The notes under the pieces are model-generated. The model had not been told where the DNA came from, did not search any database, and worked only from the letters and a program-made list of their open reading frames with translations. The position numbers were made by a program, and so were the translations under genes. From Albidovulum sp. (GTDB lineage: Bacteria; Pseudomonadota; Alphaproteobacteria; Rhodobacterales; Rhodobacteraceae), in the NCBI GenBank assembly GCA_030837785.1, contig JAUQYA010000124.1:1-9437 (forward strand): a stretch of DNA of 9,437 bases. Direction: 5' to 3'. Shown piece by piece: positions 1 through 6,811 of this stretch. Numbering within the stretch: the first letter of the stretch is position 1; every line of letters starts with the position of its first letter.

Positions 1-73
1 GGCCTCTCCTTGTTGACGGGGCTTTTCCCCTGCGATACGCGAGCGGCACGGGAATTTCCAGACGCTGACACCC

Positions 74-79
74 AAAGGA
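74..79 (+). promoter_or_regulatory. Ribosome binding site of trpS
   Basis: The sequence AAAGGA lies six bases upstream of the ATG at 86. It is a good Shine-Dalgarno match at normal spacing and supports that ATG as the start of trpS. The 70 or so bases before it hold no recognisable gene. A TTGACG hexamer at 13-18 could be a -35 element, but no convincing -10 follows at 16-18 bases. Confidence 0.7.
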
Positions 80-85
80 CCGGCC

Positions 86-1117
86 ATGACCGACGCGGCC
101 AACGCAGGCTTCACCCCGCGCATCTTCTCCGGCATCCAGCCGTCGGGGGGGCTCACGCTCGGCAACTACCTCGGCGCGCTCAAGCGCTTCGTGGAAAAGC
201 AGGACGAAGGGATCGAGACGGTCTACTGCCTCGTCGACCTGCACGCGATCACCGTCTGGCAGGATCCCGACAGGCTGAAGGCGCAGACGCGCGAGGCGGC
301 GGCAGCCTTCATCGCCGCCGGGATCGACCCCGCGCGGTCGATCCTCTTCAACCAGTCCCAGGTCTCCGCCCATGCCGAGCTTGCCTGGATCCTGAACTGC
401 GTCGCGCGCCTTGGCTGGATGAACCGGATGACCCAGTTCAAGGACAAGGCCGGCAAGAACGCCGAGGCGGCGAGCCTGGGGCTTTACGCCTATCCGGCGC
501 TGATGGCGGCCGACATCCTCGCCTATCACGCGACGATGGTGCCGGTGGGCGAGGACCAGAAGCAGCATGTCGAGCTGACCCGCGACATCGCGGCGAAGTT
601 CAACCACGACTTCAAGGTGGATTTCTTCCCGCTCCCCGAGCCGGTGATCGAGGGCGCCGCGGCGCGGGTCATGTCGCTCAGGGACGGCACGCGGAAGATG
701 TCGAAGTCCGACCCCTCGGATGCGAGCCGGATCAACCTGACCGACGACGCCGACACCATCGCCCAGAAGATCCGGAAGGCCAAGACCGACGCCGAGCCGC
801 TGCCCGAGACGCTGGCCGAACTGAAGGACCGGCCCGAGGCGCGCAACCTCGTCAACATCTACGCGGCCCTTGCCGGCGAGGCGCCGGAGGCCGTGCTGGA
901 ACGCTTTGCCGGCCACGGCTTCGGCGCGTTCAAGCCGGCCCTGGCCGAGGTCGCCGTCGCCACGCTCGCCCCGATCACGACCGAGATGAAGCGCCTTCTG
1001 GCCGACCCGGCCGAAATCGACCGCATCCTCGGCCACGGCGCCCAACGCGCCGACGCGCTCGCCCGCCCGATCCTCGCGCGGACCCATGACATCGTCGGGA
1101 TGATCCGGTCGAGGTGA
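86..1117 (+). CDS. trpS: Tryptophanyl-tRNA synthetase (TrpRS), class I
   Basis: This 343-residue cytoplasmic enzyme charges tRNA-Trp with tryptophan using ATP. The class I Rossmann fold shows its HIGH-type motif as PSGGLTLGNYLG at residues 19-30. The tryptophan-pocket segment YPALMAADILAY is near residues 136-147, VGEDQKQH is at 164-171, and a perfect KMSKS loop is at 204-208. The length fits the bacterial TrpRS family (about 330-345) and no extra domain is present. An AAAGGA ribosome binding site six bases before the ATG supports the start. The gene is convergent with the sulfotransferase gene, with 45 bases between the stops. It is a housekeeping gene unrelated in function to the polysaccharide locus on its right and probably marks the edge of that locus. 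The identification is secure. Confidence 0.97.
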   Translation: MTDAANAGFTPRIFSGIQPSGGLTLGNYLGALKRFVEKQDEGIETVYCLVDLHAITVWQDPDRLKAQTREAAAAFIAAGIDPARSILFNQSQVSAHAELAWILNCVARLGWMNRMTQFKDKAGKNAEAASLGLYAYPALMAADILAYHATMVPVGEDQKQHVELTRDIAAKFNHDFKVDFFPLPEPVIEGAAARVMSLRDGTRKMSKSDPSDASRINLTDDADTIAQKIRKAKTDAEPLPETLAELKDRPEARNLVNIYAALAGEAPEAVLERFAGHGFGAFKPALAEVAVATLAPITTEMKRLLADPAEIDRILGHGAQRADALARPILARTHDIVGMIRSR

Positions 1118-1162
1118 GAGGGGCTGCGGGTGGCGCGGGCGAGCCGCTTCAAGACGGATGCG

Positions 1163-1909
1163 CTAGGGATTGGGCCAGAACTTCCGGAACTTCGCGCTCA
1201 TGATGTTTACTTCGTCATAGGACGAGAAATCCAACGGGCGAATGGCATCCTTGATCTCGCTCGTGTCGATCACATATTCACGCGCAATCGGCGCGTCATA
1301 GCCCAATAGCTCATAGTCGCGTTTGTAGAGCCGGTAGAACCAGTCCAGGTCCACACCCGAAAGCTGTGGCTGGTTTTCGTCTTCGCTCTTGTTGCGCACC
1401 GGAAAGTCCAGACGCGACTCCGGGAACCCCTGCCGGACGAGGATCGCTTTCATTTGCGCCGGCCAGTCGGGATCCTCGATCCTGAGGACATGATCGACGA
1501 ACCTCTTGGTGGAAATGTAGATGAAGTAATGCTGCGGGCAGAAATGGACATAGGCGGGATCGTAACGAATATTCGTGCTGTCCAGCTCGCGCAGGAACTC
1601 CGGTACAGGCAACTTGCGCCTGTATTCATGCTGCATGAAATGCTGATGGATCGCTGAGATGAAGCGCGTCATCGGGTCGCGCGTCAGGGCGATCACGGTG
1701 TAGTCGCGGACCGCATTCATGACCTGCGGCTGCAGGTCGATCAACGGCACGTGCGCGCTGTCTCCATACCTCTGATGACGTGCCATCCAGCGCCAGCCCC
1801 ACATCCGCTGACAATCCGGATCCGCCTGGACGAGCGTCTCGCGGATCGAGGTGCCGGCGCACTTCGGAATGTGGATGAATACGGTCTGGAATCGATGTGA
1901 GATGATCAT
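1163..1909 (-). CDS. Sulfotransferase, Sulfotransfer_2-type (PAPS-dependent, probably carbohydrate)
   Basis: This 248-residue protein probably transfers sulfate from PAPS to a sugar hydroxyl. The 5'-phosphosulfate-binding loop is clear as HIPKCAGTS at residues 13-21, directly after the first beta strand. The 3'-phosphate-binding motif is RDPMTRFISA at 77-86, with Arg77 and Ser85 as the expected contacts. CPQHYFI further on resembles a segment common in carbohydrate sulfotransferases of this family. No signal peptide or membrane span is seen, so it should act in the cytoplasm before export. The ATG at 1909 has no strong ribosome binding site, but the P-loop strand begins only about ten residues later, so little room exists for another start. 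It is the last gene of the minus-strand series, 79 bases after the glycosyltransferase. GC is low here (29/60 at 1201-1260). The acceptor cannot be told from sequence. Confidence 0.85.
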   Translation of the reverse strand: MIISHRFQTVFIHIPKCAGTSIRETLVQADPDCQRMWGWRWMARHQRYGDSAHVPLIDLQPQVMNAVRDYTVIALTRDPMTRFISAIHQHFMQHEYRRKLPVPEFLRELDSTNIRYDPAYVHFCPQHYFIYISTKRFVDHVLRIEDPDWPAQMKAILVRQGFPESRLDFPVRNKSEDENQPQLSGVDLDWFYRLYKRDYELLGYDAPIAREYVIDTSEIKDAIRPLDFSSYDEVNIMSAKFRKFWPNP

Positions 1910-1988
1910 GGCGTGAGACGCAGCTTTTGCCTAACTCTTCGAGCGATCGAGCGAAGCCGACGGAGGGGCCCCCGAAGGCGGCTAGGTA

Positions 1989-2969
1989 TCACTGTTTTTT
2001 TTTGAGTGCATCGAGTTGAAGATTGGCCTTGAAGGCGTTCCAGTCCTCTACCAACCTGGCACCGGCAATGTCATCGGGATTCCGGTATGCCTCGCGCACA
2101 TGCGGCAACATATCGACGAGGTAGCGCTTCTGCGGACCGAAGTACAGATGAACGAAGGGGACGTCTTCCCGGATGACAATGCGCCGACCATTTTGATGGC
2201 AGTAGCGATTGAACATTTCCTCGTCATCCACGCCGCCGTTGCCGACCGTTTCCCACATGTCGCGCTGGAAGAGCATCACATTGATCGAATAGCGGATCGA
2301 CGTGTCGAACTCTGCCTCTCCAAGCGATTTCGTCAGCGCCAGATAGCGTTCCGGCTGGAGCGTGGTTTCCTGGTGGATCCAGCGCGCCAGATGCGGGAAC
2401 TGCCAGACCGTTCCCCAGCCGCCACCGTCGATGGCGCCACCTTCGGATATCCGGAAATCCTGGTAGCCGGGCACGAACTCCCCCGCGAGGTGCGGGGATG
2501 GCATGAGGCGCGCATATGACTCGCGCAGTTCGGGAAGCGTGGCAAGGCGGGAGAACCCGTATGGGTTGTTGTTCACCAGCGCACTGACATAGCAGATCGT
2601 GTCGGGGGCCTGGCGATTGTAGCAGTCGATCAGCCCTTCGAGCCAGCCTTCGGCGACGGGGAAGGCATCGTCGTCAAGCTTGAGGATGTATTCAGCCTCG
2701 ATGTGATTGCGGATTGCGTCACGGATTCCGTAATAGGCAGGCTGCCGCCGGCCGGGGTTGATCCAGTGGACGCGGCCGTAGTTCGCACGCGAAGCAAAGC
2801 GGCACATGTCTTCGCAGACATCGGCGCCAGACAGCCCGTAACAGTTGGACAGCAGATAGATGGGAACCTGGGTAGGCGTGGTCCGCAAGACCTGCGCGAT
2901 GGTCAGGTCAAGAGCCTCGAAATCGTTGCAGGTCAGGATCAGGATGGCGGTATTGGAGAGGGTGATCAT
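1989..2969 (-). CDS. Glycosyltransferase, GT-A fold (GT2-like)
   Basis: This 326-residue protein is a probable nucleotide-sugar-dependent glycosyltransferase. It starts with a Rossmann-like strand (ILILTCNDFEALDLTI) typical of GT-A enzymes. The metal-binding DXD motif appears as LKLDDDAFP with Asp99-Asp101. An acidic GVDDEEMF block at about 246-253 sits where GT2 enzymes carry the catalytic base, and His274 in FVHLYFGPQ is a possible additional metal ligand. No membrane segment is seen. Its ATG overlaps the stop of the upstream GlfT2-like gene in an ATGA quartet (2966-2969), which implies translational coupling and a shared pathway. The coding strand ends with nine A residues (1995-2003) encoding Lys-Lys-Lys just before Gln and the stop. 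Sugar and acceptor specificity are unknown. It could add a side branch or a second backbone sugar. Confidence 0.8.
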   Translation of the reverse strand: MITLSNTAILILTCNDFEALDLTIAQVLRTTPTQVPIYLLSNCYGLSGADVCEDMCRFASRANYGRVHWINPGRRQPAYYGIRDAIRNHIEAEYILKLDDDAFPVAEGWLEGLIDCYNRQAPDTICYVSALVNNNPYGFSRLATLPELRESYARLMPSPHLAGEFVPGYQDFRISEGGAIDGGGWGTVWQFPHLARWIHQETTLQPERYLALTKSLGEAEFDTSIRYSINVMLFQRDMWETVGNGGVDDEEMFNRYCHQNGRRIVIREDVPFVHLYFGPQKRYLVDMLPHVREAYRNPDDIAGARLVEDWNAFKANLQLDALKKKQ

Positions 2970-4690
2970 TCCACCGCCCCTTTCTTGTATGCGCGCATGA
3001 CAGCATTCCGGGTGACGGCGAAGCGCAAGATCAGCGCGAACGATCGCAGCAACTGGTACAGGGACGCCGGGCTTCGGCGGCGCAGATAGCCGGCGTCACC
3101 ATAGGGCAGCTTGTCGTAGTAGCTGTACCTGCCCATGCTGTGTCTGATCGCGTTCCCCGCGACGACAGGCGGCGCGTCGTTGCGGCGCCAGGCCGAGGGG
3201 CGGAACCAGTTCAGCAGCAGCTCCGGCAGCGGGGGCCGGTCGCCGCCGCTTTGGATGTCCGCATCCTTCGGCAGGGCGACAGGTTTTTCGGCCATGGCCC
3301 GGACCTTCTTCAGGGTTCGGCCCATGTCGGATTTCTCGAGTGCGCGTGGCCCTGCCAGGAAGTCGGACAGCGCGGCGTTGAACATGCGCTGCCGGTCAAG
3401 CCTCAAGGTCAACATCAGACTGCCGGCGATGTTGAGCATCTGCCGTATCGAGGTCGTCAGCGGCGGATGATTTCTTGCCCTGAGGATCAGGTCGTTCCGG
3501 ATATCGTAGTAGTAGTAGCTTGGGGAGCCCTCTTCGCCGTGGGCGACCAGCAGATTGGGGAACACCACAGTCGGCATTCCCTTTGCGCGGCTTTCATAGC
3601 CGAACATCACATCGTCCCGTTTTATGAACTGCTTGCGCGGCATGCGCGGAGCCGGCCCGTCGAGATCGACCAGCAGGCTCCACCAACCACTGAAATCCAC
3701 CTCCTTGAGTGGGTAAAGCCGATGACGTTCGTGGCCCTGCAGGTTAAGATCGGCGTTGTGCAGTTCGAGGCCGAAGACATTCGTCTCCGACACGTCCGCA
3801 CCCTGTTCCTTGATGATGCGGTCGGGAATATTGAGGATCTCGGCAAGGCTGCCGACATGATAGCTGCGCGACAGGCATGACAGCGCATAGAGCCGGTCGA
3901 CGAAGTCCGGACCGATGGCGATGTCATCGTCCATGATGACGAAGTGGCCGTAGTTCCTGGCGCGGAAATGGCGGTGCCCTTCCAGAAAGCCGCCGGTGCC
4001 ACCCACGTTGTCAAGTTCGGTCACCTGAATGCCGTCGGGGAGCGACTCAAGCGCCTTGCCGTTGTTGATCACCAGAACGTCCAGCAAGCCCGCCCGGTAG
4101 GCTGCGCTCTGCTTCAGGATCTCGAGATTGGGCAGCAGGTATTCGGGCTTGTTGTAGGTGGTGATGGCGACACCCAGCGGCTTCAGAGTGGCCGGCGCGG
4201 GCGTGGTCCAGGCCAGAAGCTCGGCTGAAAGGGTGCCTGTGTAGGACAGTTCGAGATAGAACCGTTCGGGCGCATTGCGCAGCGGCGGCGTATCGATGCA
4301 GATTTCCGCAGTGCCGTTTCCGGTCTCTTGAAAGACAGTTTTCGGAGGCTCGTTGCCGCCCCGGCGCAACAGCCGGACCAGCCATTTGTCAGCGTCGAAC
4401 CGCAGCGAAAGGGTCGCCCGTTCCAGACCTGCAACGCGGCGATAATGCTCTGAGGGAAAGGCGTTCGACGGGCTGTCGAAATTGAGACGGTTCCATTTCT
4501 CGTTCGACGGTCCCATCGCGCGCCGATCCGCAAGATACGCGCCATTGCGTTTCTCGGGCTGGCCGAAGCTGTCATCCAGGACCATCCGCATCAGGACGAG
4601 ATGATCGCGGCCGCGGACACGAACGGATGGCGATGAATGCTGCGCGTTGAGGATGACTGAAGGCGCATTGATCGCTTGAGCAAGACTCAT
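2966..4690 (-). CDS. GlfT2-like galactofuranosyltransferase (GT2)
   Basis: This 574-residue protein probably transfers galactofuranose from UDP-Galf and may polymerise it. Residues 1-170 resemble the N-terminal beta-rich domain of mycobacterial GlfT2, including FPSEHYRRV at 78-86. The GT-A domain begins at GVAITTYNKPEYL (173). It carries NVGGTGGF (228-235), the metal motif IMDDD (Asp254-256), SGWW (Trp336-337), RDD (Asp359-360, likely catalytic base), His384 and YYYYDIRN (392-399). From memory these follow M. tuberculosis GlfT2 in order and nearly in number (Asp256-258, Trp347-348, Asp371-372, His396). SDFLAGP (442-448) in the helical C-terminal part also resembles GlfT2. The reading frame stays open back to a GTG at 4831, with another ATG at 4732. 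I chose 4690 because the extra residues are Arg/Pro-rich and not domain-like, and a GGAAATACGGA stretch precedes it. It lies directly downstream of glf, which makes its donor. Whether it polymerises or adds single residues is unknown. Confidence 0.85.
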   Translation of the reverse strand: MSLAQAINAPSVILNAQHSSPSVRVRGRDHLVLMRMVLDDSFGQPEKRNGAYLADRRAMGPSNEKWNRLNFDSPSNAFPSEHYRRVAGLERATLSLRFDADKWLVRLLRRGGNEPPKTVFQETGNGTAEICIDTPPLRNAPERFYLELSYTGTLSAELLAWTTPAPATLKPLGVAITTYNKPEYLLPNLEILKQSAAYRAGLLDVLVINNGKALESLPDGIQVTELDNVGGTGGFLEGHRHFRARNYGHFVIMDDDIAIGPDFVDRLYALSCLSRSYHVGSLAEILNIPDRIIKEQGADVSETNVFGLELHNADLNLQGHERHRLYPLKEVDFSGWWSLLVDLDGPAPRMPRKQFIKRDDVMFGYESRAKGMPTVVFPNLLVAHGEEGSPSYYYYDIRNDLILRARNHPPLTTSIRQMLNIAGSLMLTLRLDRQRMFNAALSDFLAGPRALEKSDMGRTLKKVRAMAEKPVALPKDADIQSGGDRPPLPELLLNWFRPSAWRRNDAPPVVAGNAIRHSMGRYSYYDKLPYGDAGYLRRRSPASLYQLLRSFALILRFAVTRNAVMRAYKKGAVE

Positions 4691-4885
4691 TCCGTATTTC
4701 CAGTCAAATCCCGGCCGATCTCGCCGCTCCATAACGGACCCGCCGACTGTCGACAAGTAGGCCCCCTGGTACGCGCATGGCTCACATTCGGATGCCCGCC
4801 TGCATGGTCGCGGCCGGCCGACCTGTCCCACCGCCCGACAGTTCGCGAGTTCAGCGAAGGCAAGCCCCTACCGCGTGTCAACATC
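4691..4885. other. 195-base gap between glf and the GlfT2-like gene
   Basis: This is the largest non-coding stretch within the minus-strand series. It holds in-frame upstream extensions of the GlfT2-like gene to ATG 4732 and GTG 4831. On the minus strand a perfect TTGACA lies at 4881-4876, just after the glf stop, but the expected -10 position reads TTCGCT, so a promoter is possible but not shown. A short dyad, GGTCG/CGACC around CGGCCGGC (4806-4823), could form a small hairpin and has no T-run. Nothing else recognisable is present. The gap could hold an internal promoter or a processing site for the glycosyltransferase genes. Confidence 0.4.
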
Positions 4886-6028
4886 CTAGACCGGCGCCAC
4901 CGCGAAGGCGGGCATCGCCTCGCCCCGTGCGGCGGCAAGGAACCTATCGGCGGCGTCCAGCGCCTCGCGGATCGTCACGTCCATGTCGAGGTAGCGGTAG
5001 GTGCCGAGCCGGCCGACGAAGGTGACGCCGGGCTCGGCCGACGCCCGCTCGACATAGGCGCCGAGGAGCGCCTTTTCGGCGACGAGGCGGATCGGATAGT
5101 AGGGGATGTCGTCAGGCCCGCAGTCGCGCGCGGCCTCCCGGTACAGGACCGAGCCCTCATGCTCTTCCCAGGGGGCGAAGTGCTTGTGCTCGGTGATCCG
5201 GGTCCAGGGCACCTCGGCGTCGCCGTAGTTCATCACCGCGCAGCCCTGGTAGTCGCCGCGATAGGTGAAGCGCTCGAAATCCAGCGTGCGGTAGCCGAGC
5301 CGGCCCAACTCGTGGTCGAACCAGCCGTCGAGGGGGCCGGAGTAGAACACATGGTCGTAGTCCGCCGCCTTGCCGCGCGAGAAACGGGCCGACAGGCGGA
5401 CCTCGATTCCCGGATGGACGAGGATGCGTTCCACCATGGCGGTGTAGCCGTCCTCCGGCATTCCCTGGAACCGGTGGAAGAAATAGTTGTCGTCGTAGTT
5501 GAAGCGCACCGGCAGGCGCTTGAGGATCGAGGCAGGCAGATCACGGGGCGAGCAGCCCCACTGCTTCTGGGTGTAGCCCTTGAAGAAGGTCTCGTAGAGA
5601 TCGCGGCCCACGAAGCGCAGCGCCTGTTCCTCGAAGGTCTGCGGATCGGCGATGGAGCTGTCGGCCTCTTGCTCGATGAAGGCGCGCGCCTCGTCGGGGC
5701 GCAGGGTCTTGCCGTAGAACTGGTTGATCGTGTGCAGGTTGACCGGCAGCGAATAGACCGCGCCGCGCGCCGTCGTCTTCACCCGGTTGCGGTAGGGCAG
5801 GAAGGTGGCGAACCGGTTCACATAGTCCCAGACGCCGGCATCGTCGGTGTGGAAGATGTGCGGCCCGTAGACATGGACCATCACCCCGGTTTCGCCGTCG
5901 CGCTCGGTATGGCAGTTGCCGGCGACATGGGGGCGCTCCTCCATCACGGTGATCCGGTGCCCGGCCTCGGCCAGCCTGCGTCCGATCACCGCCCCGGAAA
6001 GGCCCGCGCCGACCATGAGAATGTGCAT
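4886..6028 (-). CDS. glf: UDP-galactopyranose mutase
   Basis: This 380-residue cytoplasmic flavoenzyme isomerises UDP-galactopyranose to UDP-galactofuranose, the only known donor for Galf-containing glycans. The FAD-binding Rossmann motif GAGLSG is at residues 7-12, close to the N-terminus, followed by GPHIFHT at 55-61. GYTQKQWG (Trp157) and the mobile-loop region with Arg171/Arg175 come next, then Arg277, Tyr311, and Tyr346/Asp348 in GTYRYLDMD. The last residues match the numbering of the active-site Tyr and Asp of E. coli Glf as I recall it. Length fits bacterial UGM (about 365-390). The ATG at 6028 is preceded at four bases by a run of eleven G (6043-6033), which sits exactly where the ribosome binding site should be. 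It lies 112 bases after the ATPase gene and upstream of the matching galactofuranosyltransferase. Confidence 0.96.
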   Translation of the reverse strand: MHILMVGAGLSGAVIGRRLAEAGHRITVMEERPHVAGNCHTERDGETGVMVHVYGPHIFHTDDAGVWDYVNRFATFLPYRNRVKTTARGAVYSLPVNLHTINQFYGKTLRPDEARAFIEQEADSSIADPQTFEEQALRFVGRDLYETFFKGYTQKQWGCSPRDLPASILKRLPVRFNYDDNYFFHRFQGMPEDGYTAMVERILVHPGIEVRLSARFSRGKAADYDHVFYSGPLDGWFDHELGRLGYRTLDFERFTYRGDYQGCAVMNYGDAEVPWTRITEHKHFAPWEEHEGSVLYREAARDCGPDDIPYYPIRLVAEKALLGAYVERASAEPGVTFVGRLGTYRYLDMDVTIREALDAADRFLAAARGEAMPAFAVAPV

Positions 6029-6032
6029 GTCG

Positions 6033-6043
6033 CCCCCCCCCCC
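6033..6043 (-). repeat. Homopolymeric G11 tract at the glf ribosome-binding position
   Basis: Eleven consecutive C on the plus strand read as G11 in the glf transcript, ending four bases before the ATG (spacer CGAC). A G-run can pair with the anti-Shine-Dalgarno sequence, and its length would set the effective spacing. Runs this long are prone to slippage, so the site could change glf translation. The tract could also reflect a base-calling length error. Confidence 0.8.
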
Positions 6044-6049
6044 GTGCCG

Positions 6050-6085
6050 GGCCCGTGCGCCGGCCCGTGCGCCGACCCGTACGCT
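6050..6085. repeat. 12-bp tandem repeat, about three copies, upstream of glf
   Basis: GGCCCGTGCGCC occurs at 6050-6061 and again identically at 6062-6073. A third, diverged copy GACCCGTACGCT is at 6074-6085. A partial CCCGTGCCG lies just before, next to the G11/C11 tract. All copies fall in the 112-base gap between the ATPase gene and glf, so they are not coding under the chosen starts. They may be simple slippage products or part of the glf leader. Confidence 0.75.
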
Positions 6086-6140
6086 CTGGGGCTTCTTCCA
6101 CAGCCGGCCCGGTTTGACAACCGGAAGGCGCCCGCAACCG

Positions 6141-6794
6141 TCAGGCCATCATCGCATGGTGCGCGGCGATCGCCTCCTCGAGGTCGGGATAGTAGCGCAG
6201 GGCGCCATGCTCGAGGATGAGGCCGGAATCGCAGAACTCGCGGATCTGGCCCATCTCGTGGCTGACGAGGATCGCGCCGGATCTTTCCATCCGCTCGGTG
6301 AAGACGGCGCGGCTCTTGCGCCGGAAGGCGGCGTCGCCCACGGCGGTCACCTCGTCGACGAGGTAGGTGTCGAAGCGGATGCCCATCGAGGCGCCGAAGG
6401 CGAGGCGCGAGCGCATCCCCGACGAATAGCTGCGGATCGGCATGTGGAAGTGCTTGCCGAGCTCGGCGAAATCGGCGACGAAATCCACGAGGCTTTCGGT
6501 ATCCACGCCGTAGACCCGGGCAATGAAGCGGACGTTCTGCGCCCCCGTGAGGTCGCGGTGGAACGACCCGCCGAAGCCGACCGGCCAGGAGATCGTGCCG
6601 TCGGAGATGATGTGCCCGCTTTCTGGGCGGATCGTGCCGGCGATCAGTTGCAGGAGCGTCGACTTCCCCGCCCCGTTCCGCCCGAGCAGCGCGAGCGACC
6701 TGCCCGTGGGCAGCGAGAGCGTGAGGTCGTCGATCACCACCTTGCGGCTGTCGCCGACGGGGTAGCTCTTCGTCAGGTTCTGGAAGCGGATCAT
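6141..6794 (-). CDS. kpsT: Capsule/polysaccharide export ABC transporter ATPase, KpsT-type
   Basis: This 217-residue ABC ATPase energises export of a finished polysaccharide chain across the inner membrane. It has Walker A GRNGAGKST (38-46), an ABC signature in the modified form SYSSGMRSR (122-130) typical of the KpsT/Wzt group, Walker B YLVDE (Asp147, Glu148) and the switch histidine in LVSHE (His179). It lacks the C-terminal carbohydrate-binding domain that Wzt proteins with chain-recognition ability carry, and its size matches KpsT/BexA/CtrD (about 215-220). The ATG at 6794 was chosen because the strand MIRFQNLTKSY is the usual family N-terminus and an AGGGGG stretch lies about ten bases upstream; the upstream frame extension to 6860 is inside the preceding gene. 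It starts 17 bases after the KpsE-like stop, so the two are co-transcribed. Its permease partner is encoded divergently nearby. Confidence 0.93.
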   Translation of the reverse strand: MIRFQNLTKSYPVGDSRKVVIDDLTLSLPTGRSLALLGRNGAGKSTLLQLIAGTIRPESGHIISDGTISWPVGFGGSFHRDLTGAQNVRFIARVYGVDTESLVDFVADFAELGKHFHMPIRSYSSGMRSRLAFGASMGIRFDTYLVDEVTAVGDAAFRRKSRAVFTERMERSGAILVSHEMGQIREFCDSGLILEHGALRYYPDLEEAIAAHHAMMA

Positions 6795-6811
6795 CCGGCG
6801 GGCCCCCTGCC

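Noticed and set aside
13..39. Promoter for trpS (TTGACG with GATACG)
   Set aside because: The spacing is only 15 bases and the -10 matches three of six positions; a GGGG/CCCC mini-hairpin lies in the spacer. This is insufficient support.
10..1089. Long open frame overlapping trpS in another frame on the same strand
   Set aside because: It is an Arg/Pro-rich shadow frame produced by high GC; trpS in the +2 frame carries all TrpRS motifs.
1135..1150. Possible bidirectional terminator between trpS and the sulfotransferase gene
   Set aside because: GCGG-gcgag-CCGC gives only a four-base stem and no T-run on either strand, so it is too weak to call.
4806..4823. Hairpin in the glf to GlfT2-like gap as a terminator
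   Set aside because: The stem is five bases, the loop is itself self-complementary, and no T-run follows.
4691..4831. N-terminal extension of the GlfT2-like protein to GTG 4831 or ATG 4732
   Set aside because: The added residues are Arg/Pro/Gly-rich with no resemblance to GlfT2, and ATG 4690 has a plausible ribosome binding site. The choice is not certain.
6114..6120. TTGACA/TTGTCA on both strands upstream of glf as a promoter
   Set aside because: No acceptable -10 element appears at 16-18 bases on either strand.
4676..6220. 514-codon plus-strand open frame antisense to glf
   Set aside because: It has no recognisable domain, its composition is that of an antisense frame in GC-rich DNA, and glf on the other strand has full family motifs.
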